Source: Oasisia sp. SBJ-2009 (lineage: Eukaryota > Annelida > Polychaeta > Sabellida > Siboglinidae). From it: DNA of 64,000 bases. The DNA lies in NCBI GenBank assembly GCA_964017155.1, contig OZ024862.1, forward strand, positions 37,353,675-37,417,674, written 5' to 3'. The first letter of the stretch is position 1. The number at the start of each line of letters is the position of its first letter. A program made the translations under genes and the position numbers. The notes under the pieces are model-generated. The model saw only the letters and a list, made by a program, of their open reading frames with translations, made no database searches and was not told the origin of the DNA. This document shows positions 28,073-41,500 of the stretch, in pieces.

Positions 28073-29006
28073 GGGCGTTTTTCGGTACGGATTATAGCAC
28101 TTAAAGAGTTCACAAATATGTTAAGGCTGCAAAACTAAATGAATTTTAGTCTGCTAATCAAAATTATTTGATAATGGGCGGAGCAGTCAAAATGGTTTGC
28201 AAAGCATGTCCCTTCTTGGTATACGATCACATTTACCATCTATCAGTTATGCTTTTCAGCTCGTCACCTTTCTCAAATATGGAGTTACTGTTATTAACAA
28301 GAAATGGATCTGAAATCGCACGCAAAGTTCCTTCAAATGTAACTTATTCAACGCTTTGCTTCAGTATTCATACACTCATTTCCGACGTCTTAATACGGGG
28401 ATATATGTATAGTTAACTTGACAATTGCCTTGATATGTTTCGCTACAGTGGAGGAGAATGCCACTGAACATTGTTTTATAATAATCGGGAAGTCATTTTT
28501 GAGCTCACATGCTATTATTTGCGGGTAAATAGCGATTAGTCATTAAGATCTTACTAAAGGTTTGAGTCACATAGCTTTGCGGCAAATTATTTCAGAGAAA
28601 TCAAGCAAAACAACTGTTTGTAAGCCATAATTGATTCGATAGATGGCAGCACGCACCGCCGGGCACTCGGTAGGTGGCTGTTACCAGGAGACAGAACGTA
28701 CGACGTGATGCTATCGCCGCGTTTTTCGGTCTGTGACGTCATATAACAATCAAATCGACCAGATCCAAAATAGATTATCAATAAAACATCCAGAAAATCT
28801 AGTATTTTGATCTGTTAAATTCAACAAAGAAAGGAATAATAATACCAATACGAAACTCCTAAATGGCGTTTTTCGGTACGGATTATAGAAATTAAAGAGT
28901 TCACAAATATATTTAGGCTGCAAAACTAAATCAATTTTAGTCTGTTAATCAAAATTTATTTGATAACGGGCGGAGAAGTCAAAACATTTGCAAAGCATGT
29001 CCCTTC

Positions 29007-32000
29007 TTGGTATACGATCACATTTACCATGTATCAGTTATGCTTTTCAGCTCGTCACCTTTCTTAAATATGGAGTTACTGTTACTAAAAAAATATGGAT
29101 CTGAAATCGCACGCAAAGTTCCTTCAAGTGTAACTTATTCAACGCTTTTCTTCAATATTCATACACTCATTTCCGACGTCTTAATACGGGGATATATTTA
29201 TAGTCAACTTGACAAATGCCTTGATATTTGTTGCTACAGTGGAGGAAAATGCCACTGAACATTGTTTTATAATAATCGGGAAGTCATGTTTGAGCTCAGA
29301 TGCCATTATTTTCGGGCCAAATAGCTATTAGTCGTTAAGAATTTACTGAAGGTTTGAGTCGCATAGCTTTGGGGCAAATTATTTCAGAGAAATCAAGCAA
29401 AACAACTGTTGGTAAGCCTTAATTGATTCGATAGATGGCAGCACGCACCGCCGGGCACTCGGTAGGTGACTGTAACCGGGAGATAGAACGTACGACGTGA
29501 CGCTATCGCCGCGTTTTTCGGTCTGTGACGTCATATAACAATCAAATCGGCCAGATCCAAAATACATTATCAATAAAACATCCAGAAAATCTAATATTTT
29601 GATCTGTTAAATTCAACATAGAAAGGTATAATAACACCAATACGAAAAACCTAATGGGCGTTTTTCGGTACGGATTATAGCACTTAAAGAGTTCACAAAT
29701 ATGTTAAGGCTGCAAAACTAAATGAATTTTAGTCTGCTAATCAAAATTATTTGATAATGGGCGGAGCAGTCAAAATGTTTTGCAAAGCATGTCCCTTCTT
29801 GGTATACGATCACATTTACCATCTATCAGTTATGCTTTTCAGCTCGTCACCTTTCTCAAATATGGAGTTACTGTTATTAACAAGAAATGGATCTGAAATC
29901 GCACGCAAAGTTCCTTCAAATGTAACTTATTCAACGGTTTGCTTCAGTATTCATACACTCATTTCCGACGTCTTAATACGGGGATATATGTATAGTTAAC
30001 TTGACAATTGCCTTGATATGTTTTGCTACAGTGGAGGAGAATGCCACTGAACATTGTTTTATAATAATCGGGAAGTCATTTTTGAGCTCACATGCTATTA
30101 TTTGCGGGTAAATAGCGATTAGTCATTAAGATCTTACTAAAGGTTTGAGTCATATAGCTTTGCGGCAAATTAATTCAGAGAAATCAAGCAAAACAACTGT
30201 TTGTAAGCCATAATTGATTCGATAGATGGCAGCACGCACCGCCGGGCACTCGGTAGGTGGCTGTTACCGGGAGACAGAACGTACGACGTGATGCTATCGC
30301 CGCGTTTTTCGGTCTGTGACGTCATATAACAATCAAATCGACCAGATCCAAAATAGATTATCAATAAAACATCCAGAAAATCTAGTATTTTGATCTGTTA
30401 AATTCAACAAAGAAAGGAATAATAATACCAATACGAAACTCCTAAATGGCGTTTTTCGGTACGGATTATAGAAATTAAAGAGTTCACAAATATATTTAGG
30501 CTGCAAAACTAAATCAATTTTAGTCTGTTAATCAAAATTTATTTGATAACGGGCGGAGAAGTCAAAACATTTGCAAAGCATGTCCCTTCTTGGTATACGA
30601 TCACATTTACCATGTATCAGTTATGCTTTTCAGCTCGTCACCTTTCTTAAATATGGAGTTACTGTTACTAAAAAAATATGGATCTGAAATCGCACGCAAA
30701 GTTCCTTCAAGTGTAACTTATTCAACGCTTTTCTTCAATATTCATACACTCATTTCCGACGTCTTAATACGGGGATATATTTATAGTCAATTTGACAAAT
30801 GCCTTCATATTTGTTGCTACAGTGGAGGAAAATGCCACTGAACATTGTTTTATAATAATCGGGAAGTCATTTTTGAGCTCACATGCTATTATTTGCGGGT
30901 AAATAGCGATTAGTCATTAAGATCTTACTAAAGGTTTGAGTCACATAGCTTTGCGGCAAATTAATTCAGAGAAATCAAGCAAAACAACTGTTTGTAAGCC
31001 ATAATTGATTCGATAGATGGCAGCACGCACCGCCGGGCACTCGGTAGGTGGCTGTAACCGGGAGATAGAACGTACGACGTGACGCTATCGCCGCGTTTTT
31101 CGGTCTGTGACGTCATATAACAATCAAATCGGCCAGATCCAAAATACATTATCAATAAAACATCCAGAAAATCTAGTATTTTGATCTGTTAAATTCAACA
31201 TAGAAAGGTATTATAACACCAATACGAAAAACCTAATGGGCGTTTTTCGGTACGGATTATAGCACTTAAAGAGTTCACAAATATGTTAAGGCTGCAAAAC
31301 TAAATGAATTTTAGTCTGCTAATCAAAATTATTTGATAATGGGCGGAGCAGTCAAAATGTTTTGCAAAGCATGTCCCTTCTTGGTATACGATCACATTTA
31401 CCATCTATCAGTTATGCTTTTCAGCTCGTCACCTTTCTCAAATATGGAGTTACTGTTATTAACAAGAAATGGATCTGAAATCGCACGCAAAGTTCCTTCA
31501 AATGTAACTTATTCAACGGTTTGCTTCAGTATTCATACACTCATTTCCGACGTCTTAATACGGGGATATATGTATAGTTAACTTGACAATTGCCTTGATA
31601 TGTTTCGCTACAGTGGAGGAGAATGCCACTGAACATTGTTTTATAATAATCGGGAAGTCATTTTTGAGCTCACATGCTATTATTTGCGGGTAAATAGCGA
31701 TTAGTCATTAAGATCTTACTAAAGGTTTGAGTCATATAGCTTTGCGGCAAATTAATTCAGAGAAATCAAGCAAAACAACTGTTTGTAAGCCATAATTGAT
31801 TCGATAGATGGCAGCACGCACCGCCGGGCACTCGGTAGGTGGCTGTTACCGGGAGACAGAACGTACGACGTGATGCTATCGCCGCGTTTTTCGGTCTGTG
31901 ACGTCATATAACAATCAAATCGACCAGATCCAAAATAGATTATCAATAAAACATCCAGAAAATCTAGTATTTTGATCTGTTAAATTCAACAAAGAAAGGA

Positions 32001-35000
32001 ATAATAATACCAATACGAAACTCCTAAATGGCGTTTTTCGGTACGGATTATAGAAATTAAAGAGTTCACAAATATATTTAGGCTGCAAAACTAAATCAAT
32101 TTTAGTCTGTTAATCAAAATTTATTTGATAACGGGCGGAGAAGTCAAAACATTTGCAAAGCATGTCCCTTCTTGGTATACGATCACATTTACCATGTATC
32201 AGTTATGCTTTTCAGCTCGTCACCTTTCTTAAATATGGAGTTACTGTTACTAAAAAAATATGGATCTGAAATCGCACGCAAAGTTCCTTCAAGTGTAACT
32301 TATTCAACGCTTTTCTTCAATATTCATACACTCATTTCCGACGTCTTAATACGGGGATATATTTATAGTCAATTTGACAAATGCCTTCATATTTGTTGCT
32401 ACAGTGGAGGAAAATGCCACTGAACATTGTTTTATAATAATCGGGAAGTCATTTTTGAGCTCACATGCTATTATTTGCGGGTAAATAGCGATTAGTCATT
32501 AAGATCTTACTAAAGGTTTGAGTCACATAGCTTTGCGGCAAATTAATTCAGAGAAATCAAGCAAAACAACTGTTTGTAAGCCATAATTGATTCGATAGAT
32601 GGCAGCACGCACCGCCGGGCACTCGGTAGGTGGCTGTAACCGGGAGATAGAACGTACGACGTGACGCTATCGCCGCGTTTTTCGGTCTGTGACGTCATAT
32701 AACAATCAAATCGGCCAGATCCAAAATACATTATCAATAAAACATCCAGAAAATCTAGTATTTTGATCTGTTAAATTCAACATAGAAAGGTATTATAACA
32801 CCAATACGAAAAACCTAATGGGCGTTTTTCGGTACGGATTATAGCACTTAAAGAGTTCACAAATATGTTAAGGCTGCAAAACTAAATGAATTTTAGTCTG
32901 CTAATCAAAATTATTTGATAATGGGCGGAGCAGTCAAAATGTTTTGCAAAGCATGTCCCTTCTTGGTATACGATCACATTTACCATCTATCAGTTATGCT
33001 TTTCAGCTCGTCACCTTTCTCAAATATGGAGTTACTGTTATTAACAAGAAATGGATCTGAAATCGCACGCAAAGTTCCTTCAAATGTAACTTATTCAACG
33101 GTTTGCTTCAGTATTCATACACTCATTTCCGACGTCTTAATACGGGGATATATGTATAGTTAACTTGACAATTGCCTTGATATGTTTCGCTACAGTGGAG
33201 GAGAATGCCACTGAACATTGTTTTATAATAATCGGGAAGTCATTTTTGAGCTCACATGCTATTATTTGCGGGTAAATAGCGATTAGTCATTAAGATCTTA
33301 CTAAAGGTTTGAGTCATATAGCTTTGCGGCAAATTAATTCAGAGAAATCAAGCAAAACAACTGTTTGTAAGCTATAATTGATTCGATAGATGGCAGCACG
33401 CACCGCCGGGCACTCGGTAGGTGGCTGTTACCGGGAGACAGAACGTACGACGTGATGCTATCGCCGCGTTTTTCGGTCTGTGACGTCATATAACAATCAA
33501 ATCGACCAGATCCAAAATAGATTATCAATAAAACATCCAGAAAATCTAGTATTTTGATCTGTTAAATTCAACAAAGAAAGGAATAATAATACCAATACGA
33601 AACTCCTAAATGGCGTTTTTCGGTACGGATTATAGAAATTAAAGAGTTCACAAATATATTTAGGCTGCAAAACTAAATCAATTTTAGTCTGTTAATCAAA
33701 ATTTATTTGATAACGGGCGGAGAAGTCAAAACATTTGCAAAGCATGTCCCTTCTTGGTATACGATCACATTTACCATGTATCAGTTATGCTTTTCAGCTC
33801 GTCACCTTTCTTAAATATGGAGTTACTGTTACTAAAAAAATATGGATCTGAAATCGCACGCAAAGTTCCTTCAAGTGTAACTTATTCAACGCTTTTCTTC
33901 AATATTCATACACTCATTTCCGACGTCTTAATACGGGGATATATTTATAGTCAACTTGACAAATGCCTTGATATTTGTTGCTACAGTGGAGGAAAATGCC
34001 ACTGAACATTGTTTTATAATAATCGGGAAGTCATGTTTGAGCTCAGATGCCATTATTTTCGGGCCAAATAGCTATTAGTCGTTAAGAATTTACTAAAGGT
34101 TTGAGTCGCATAGCTTTGGGGCAAATTATTTCAGAGAAATCAAGCAAAACAACTGTTGGTAAGCCTTAATTGATTCGATAGATGGCAGCACGCACCGCCG
34201 GGCACTCGGTAGGTGACTGTAACCGGGAGATAGAACGTACGACGTGACGCTATCGCCGCGTTTTTCGGTCTGTGACGTCATATAACAATCAAATCGGCCA
34301 GATCCAAAATACATTATCAATAAAACATCCAGAAAATCTAATATTTTGATCTGTTAAATTCAACATAGAAAGGTATAATAACACCAATACGAAAAACCTA
34401 ATGGGCGTTTTTCGGTACGGATTATAGCACTTAAAGAGTTCACAAATATGTTAAGGCTGCAAAACTAAATGAATTTTAGTCTGCTAATCAAAATTATTTG
34501 ATAATGGGCGGAGCAGTCAAAATGTTTTGCAAAGCATGTCCCTTCTTGGTATACGATCACATTTACCATCTATCAGTTATGCTTTTCAGCTCGTCACCTT
34601 TCTCAAATATGGAGTTACTGTTATTAACAAGAAATGGATCTGAAATCGCACGCAAAGTTCCTTCAAATGTAACTTATTCAACGGTTTGCTTCAGTATTCA
34701 TACACTCATTTCCGACGTCTTAATACGGGGATATATGTATAGTTAACTTGACAATTGCCTTGATATGTTTTGCTACAGTGGAGGAGAATGCCACTGAACA
34801 TTGTTTTATAATAATCGGGAAGTCATTTTTGAGCTCACATGCTATTATTTGCGGGTAAATAGCGATTAGTCATTAAGATCTTACTAAAGGTTTGAGTCAT
34901 ATAGCTTTGCGGCAAATTAATTCAGAGAAATCAAGCAAAACAACTGTTTGTAAGCCATAATTGATTCGATAGATGGCAGCACGCACCGCCGGGCACTCGG

Positions 35001-38000
35001 TAGGTGGCTGTTACCGGGAGACAGAACGTACGACGTGATGCTATCGCCGCGTTTTTCGGTCTGTGACGTCACATAACAATCAAATCGACCAGATCCAAAA
35101 TAGATTATCAATAAAACATCCAGAAAATCTAGTATTTTGATCTGTTAAATTCAACAAAGAAAGGAATAATAATACCAATACGAAACTCCTAAATGGCGTT
35201 TTTCGGTACGGATTATAGAAATTAAAGAGTTCACAAATATATTTAGGCTGCAAAACTAAATCAATTTTAGTCTGTTAATCAAAATTTATTTGATAACGGG
35301 CGGAGAAGTCAAAACATTTGCAAAGCATGTCCCTTCTTGGTATACGATCACATTTACCATGTATCAGTTATGCTTTTCAGCTCGTCACCTTTCTTAAATA
35401 TGGAGTTACTGTTACTAAAAAAATATGGATCTGAAATCGCACGCAAAGTTCCTTCAAGTGTAACTTATTCAACGCTTTTCTTCAATATTCATACACTCAT
35501 TTCCGACGTCTTAATACGGGGATATATTTATAGTCAATTTGACAAATGCCTTCATATTTGTTGCTACAGTGGAGGAAAATGCCACTGAACACTGTTTTAT
35601 AATAATCGGGAAGTCATTTTTGAGCTCACATGCTATTATTTGCGGGTAAATAGCGATTAGTCATTAAGATCTTACTAAAGGTTTGAGTCACATAGCTTTG
35701 CGGCAAATTAATTCAGAGAAATCAAGCAAAACAACTGTTTGTAAGCCATAATTGATTCGATAGATGGCAGCACGCACCGCCGGGCCCTCGGTAGGTGGCT
35801 GTAACCGGGAGATAGAACGTACGACGTGACGCTATCGCCGCGTTTTTCGGTCTGTGACGTCATATAACAATCAAATCGGCCAGATCCAAAATACATTATC
35901 AATAAAACATCCAGAAAATCTAGTATTTTGATCTGTTAAATTCAACATAGAAAGGTATTATAACACCAATACGAAAAACCTAATGGGCGTTTTTCGGTAC
36001 GGATTATAGCACTTAAAGAGTTCACAAATATGTTAAGGCTGCAAAACTAAATGAATTTTAGTCTGCTAATCAAAATTATTTGATAATGGGCGGAGCAGTC
36101 AAAATGTTTTGCAAAGCATGTCCCTTCTTGGTATACGATCACATTTACCATCTATCAGTTATGCTTTTCAGCTCGTCACCTTTCTCAAATATGGAGTTAC
36201 TGTTATTAACAAGAAATGGATCTGAAATCGCACGCAAAGTTCCTTCAAATGTAACTTATTCAACGGTTTGCTTCAGTATTCATACACTCATTTCCGACGT
36301 CTTAATACGGGGATATATGTATAGTTAACTTGACAATTGCCTTGATATGTTTCGCTACAGTGGAGGAGAATGCCACTGAACATTGTTTTATAATAATCGG
36401 GAAGTCATTTTTGAGCTCACATGCTATTATTTGCGGGTAAATAGCGATTAGTCATTAAGATCTTACTAAAGGTTTGAGTCATATAGCTTTGCGGCAAATT
36501 AATTCAGAGAAATCAAGCAAAACAACTGTTTGTAAGCCATAATTGATTCGATAGATGGCAGCACGCACCGCCGGGCACTCGGTAGGTGGCTGTTACCGGG
36601 AGACAGAACGTACGACGTGATGCTATCGCCGCGTTTTTCGGTCTGTGACGTCATATAACAATCAAATCGACCAGATCCAAAATAGATTATCAATAAAACA
36701 TCCAGAAAATCTAGTATTTTGATCTGTTAAATTCAACAAAGAAAGGAATAATAATACCAATACGAAACTCCTAAATGGCGTTTTTCGGTACGGATTATAG
36801 AAATTAAAGAGTTCACAAATATATTTAGGCTGCAAAACTAAATCAATTTTAGTCTGTTAATCAAAATTTATTTGATAACGGGCGGAGAAGTCAAAACATT
36901 TGCAAAGCATGTCCCTTCTTGGTATACGATCACATTTACCATGTATCAGTTATGCTTTTCAGCTCGTCACCTTTCTTAAATATGGAGTTACTGTTACTAA
37001 AAAAATATGGATCTGAAATCGCACGCAAAGTTCCTTCAAGTGTAACTTATTCAACGCTTTTCTTCAATATTCATACACTCATTTCCGACGTCTTAATACG
37101 GGGATATATTTATAGTCAATTTGACAAATGCCTTCATATTTGTTGCTACAGTGGAGGAAAATGCCACTGAACATTGTTTTATAATAATCGGGAAGTCATT
37201 TTTGAGCTCACATGCTATTATTTGCGGGTAAATAGCGATTAGTCATTAAGATCTTACTAAAGGTTTGAGTCACATAGCTTTGCGGCAAATTAATTCAGAG
37301 AAATCAAGCAAAACAACTGTTTGTAAGCCATAATTGATTCGATAGATGGCAGCACGCACCGCCGGGCACTCGGTAGGTGGCTGTAACCGGGAGATAGAAC
37401 GTACGACGTGACGCTATCGCCGCGTTTTTCGGTCTGTGACGTCATATAACAATCAAATCGGCCAGATCCAAAATACATTATCAATAAAACATCCAGAAAA
37501 TCTAGTATTTTGATCTGTTAAATTCAACATAGAAAGGTATTATAACACCAATACGAAAAACCTAATGGGCGTTTTTCGGTACGGATTATAGCACTTAAAG
37601 AGTTCACAAATATGTTAAGGCTGCAAAACTAAATGAATTTTAGTCTGCTAATCAAAATTATTTGATAATGGGCGGAGCAGTCAAAATGTTTTGCAAAGCA
37701 TGTCCCTTCTTGGTATACGATCACATTTACCATCTATCAGTTATGCTTTTCAGCTCGTCACCTTTCTCAAATATGGAGTTACTGTTATTAACAAGAAATG
37801 GATCTGAAATCGCACGCAAAGTTCCTTCAAATGTAACTTATTCAACGGTTTGCTTCAGTATTCATACACTCATTTCCGACGTCTTAATACGGGGATATAT
37901 GTATAGTTAACTTGACAATTGCCTTGATATGTTTCGCTACAGTGGAGGAGAATGCCACTGAACATTGTTTTATAATAATCGGGAAGTCATTTTTGAGCTC

Positions 38001-38500
38001 ACATGCTATTATTTGCGGGTAAATAGCGATTAGTCATTAAGATCTTACTAAAGGTTTGAGTCATATAGCTTTGCGGCAAATTAATTCAGAGAAATCAAGC
38101 AAAACAACTGTTTGTAAGCTATAATTGATTCGATAGATGGCAGCACGCACCGCCGGGCACTCGGTAGGTGGCTGTTACCGGGAGACAGAACGTACGACAT
38201 GATGCTATCGCCGCGTTTTTCGGTCTGTGACGTCATATAACAATCAAATCGACCAGATCCAAAATAGATTATCAATAAAACATCCAGAAAATCTAGTATT
38301 TTGATCTGTTAAATTCAACAAAGAAAGGAATAATAATACCAATACGAAACCCCTAAATGGCGTTTTTCGGTACGGATTATAGAAATTAAAGAGTTCACAA
38401 ATATATTTAGGCTGCAAAACTAAATCAATTTTAGTCTGTTAATCAAAATTTATTTGATAACGGGCGGAGAAGTCAAAACATTTGCAAAGCATGTCCCTTC
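29007..38500 (+). repeat. 4,747-bp super-repeat: three dimers, present twice
   Basis: Variant order in the block starting at 29,007 repeats exactly from 33,754. B monomers run normal, chimeric with GTCAATTTGAC, chimeric with GTCAATTTGAC, then the same three again. The variant AAGCTATAATTG appears in the third A monomer of each block (near 33,370 and 38,118). AAAGGTATTATAACACC follows the two chimeric copies in both. The spacing 33,754-29,007 and 38,501-33,754 is 4,747 bp. This is a second-order duplication of 3 dimers. Confidence 0.85.
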
Positions 38501-41500
38501 TTGGTATACGATCACATTTACCATGTATCAGTTATGCTTTTCAGCTCGTCACCTTTCTTAAATATGGAGTTACTGTTACTAAAAAAATATGGATCTGAAA
38601 TCGCACGCAAAGTTCCTTCAAGTGTAACTTATTCAACGCTTTTCTTCAATATTCATACACTCATTTCCGACGTCTTAATACGGGGATATATTTATAGTCA
38701 ACTTGACAAATGCCTTCATATTTGTTGCTACAGTGGAGGAAAATGCCACTGAACATTGTTTTATAATAATCGGGAAGTCATTTTTGAGCTCACATGCTAT
38801 TATTTGCGGGTAAATAGCGATTAGTCATTAAGATCTTACTAAAGGTTTGAGTCACATAGCTTTGCGGCAAATTAATTCAGAGAAATCAAGCAAAACAACT
38901 GTTTGTAAGCCATAATTGATTCGATAGATGGCAGCACGCACCGCCGGGCACTCGGTAGGTGGCTGTAACCGGGAGATAGAACGTACGACGTGACGCTATC
39001 GCCGCGTTTTTCGGTCTGTGACGTCATATAACAATCAAATCGGCCAGATCCAAAATACATTATCAATAAAACATCCAGAAAATCTAGTATTTTGATCTGT
39101 TAAATTCAACATAGAAAGGTATAATAACACCAATACGAAAAACCTAATGGGCGTTTTTCGGTACGGATTATAGCACTTAAAGAGTTCACAAATATGTTAA
39201 GGCTGCAAAACTAAATTAATTTTAGTCTGCTAATCAAAATTATTTGATAATGGGCGGAGCAGTCAAAATGGTTTGCAAAGCATGTCCCTTCTTGGTATAC
39301 GATCACATTTACCATCTATCAGTTATGCTTTTCAGCTCGTCACCTTTCTCAAATATGGAGTTACTGTTATTAACAAGAAATGGATCTGAAATCGCACGCA
39401 AAGTTCCTTCAAATGTAACTTATTCAACGCTTTGCTTCAGTATTCATACACTCATTTCCGACGTCTTAATACGGGGATATATGTATAGTTAACTTGACAA
39501 TTGCCTTGATATGTTTCGCTACAGTGGAGGAGAATGCCACTGAACATTGTTTTATAATAATCGGGAAGTCATTTTTGAGCTCACATGCTATTATTTGCGG
39601 GTAAATAGCGATTAGTCATTAAGATCTTACTAAAGGTTTGAGTCACATAGCTTTGCGGCAAATTATTTCAGAGAAATCAAGCAAAACAACTGTTTGTAAG
39701 CCATAATTGATTCGATAGATGGCAGCACGCACCGCCGGGCACTCGGTAGGTGGCTGTTACCGGGAGACAGAACGTACGACGTGATGCTATCGCCGCGTTT
39801 TTCGGTCTGTGACGTCATATAACAATCAAATCGACCAGATCCAAAATAGATTATCAATAAAACATCCAGAAAATCTAGTATTTTGATCTGTTAAATTCAA
39901 CAAAGAAAGGAATAATAATACCAATACGAAACTCCTAAATGGCGTTTTTCGGTACGGATTATAGAAATTAAAGAGTTCACAAATATATTTAGGCTGCAAA
40001 ACTAAATCAATTTTAGTCTGTTAATCAAAATTTATTTGATAACGGGCGGAGAAGTCAAAACATTTGCAAAGCATGTCCCTTCTTGGTATACGATCACATT
40101 TACCATGTATCAGTTATGCTTTTCAGCTCGTCACCTTTCTTAAATATGGAGTTACTGTTACTAAAAAAATATGGATCTGAAATCGCACGCAAAGTTCCTT
40201 CAAGTGTAACTTATTCAACGCTTTTCTTCAATATTCATACACTCATTTCCGACGTCTTAATACGGGGATATATTTATAGTCAACTTGACAAATGCCTTGA
40301 TATTTGTTGCTACAGTGGAGGAAAATGCCACTGAACATTGTTTTATAATAATCGGGAAGTCATGTTTGAGCTCAGATGCCATTATTTTCGGGCCAAATAG
40401 CTATTAGTCGTTAAGAATTTACTAAAGGTTTGAGTCGCATAGCTTTGGGGCAAATTATTTCAGAGAAATCAAGCAAAACAACTGTTGGTAAGCCTTAATT
40501 GATTCGATAGATGGCAGCACGCACCGCCGGGCACTCGGTAGGTGACTGTAACCGGGAGATAGAACGTACGACGTGACGCTATCGCCGCGTTTTTCGGTCT
40601 GTGACGTCATATAACAATCAAATCGGCCAGATCCAAAATACATTATCAATAAAACATCCAGAAAATCTAATATTTTGATCTGTTAAATTCAACATAGAAA
40701 GGTATAATAACACCAATACGAAAAACCTAATGGGCGTTTTTCGGTACGGATTATAGCACTTAAAGAGTTCACAAATATGTTAAGGCTGCAAAACTAAATG
40801 AATTTTAGTCTGCTAATCAAAATTATTTGATAATGGGCGGAGCAGTCAAAATGTTTTGCAAAGCATGTCCCTTCTTGGTATACGATCACATTTACCATCT
40901 ATCAATTATGCTTTTCAGCTCGTCACCTTTCTCAAATATGGAGTTACTGTTATTAACAAGAAATGGATCTGAAATCGCACGCAAAGTTCCTTCAAATGTA
41001 ACTTATTCAACGGTTTGCTTCAGTATTCATACACTCATTTCCGACGTCTTAATACGGGGATATATGTATAGTTAACTTGACAATTGCCTTGATATGTTTT
41101 GCTACAGTGGAGGAGAATGCCACTGAACATTGTTTTATAATAATCGGGAAGTCATTTTTGAGCTCACATGCTATTATTTGCGGGTAAATAGCGATTAGTC
41201 ATTAAGATCTTACTAAAGGTTTGAGTCACATAGCTTTGCGGCAAATTAATTCAGATAAATCAAGCAAAACAACTGTTTGTAAGCCATAATTGATTCGATA
41301 GATGGCAGCACGCACCGCCGGGCACTCGGTAGGTGGCTGTTACCAGGAGACAGAACGTACGACGTGATGCTATCGCCGCGTTTTTCGGTCTGTGACGTCA
41401 TATAACAATCAAATCGACCAGATCCAAAATAGATTATCAATAAAACATCCAGAAAATCTAGTATTTTGATCTGTTAAATTCAACAATGAAAGGAATAATA

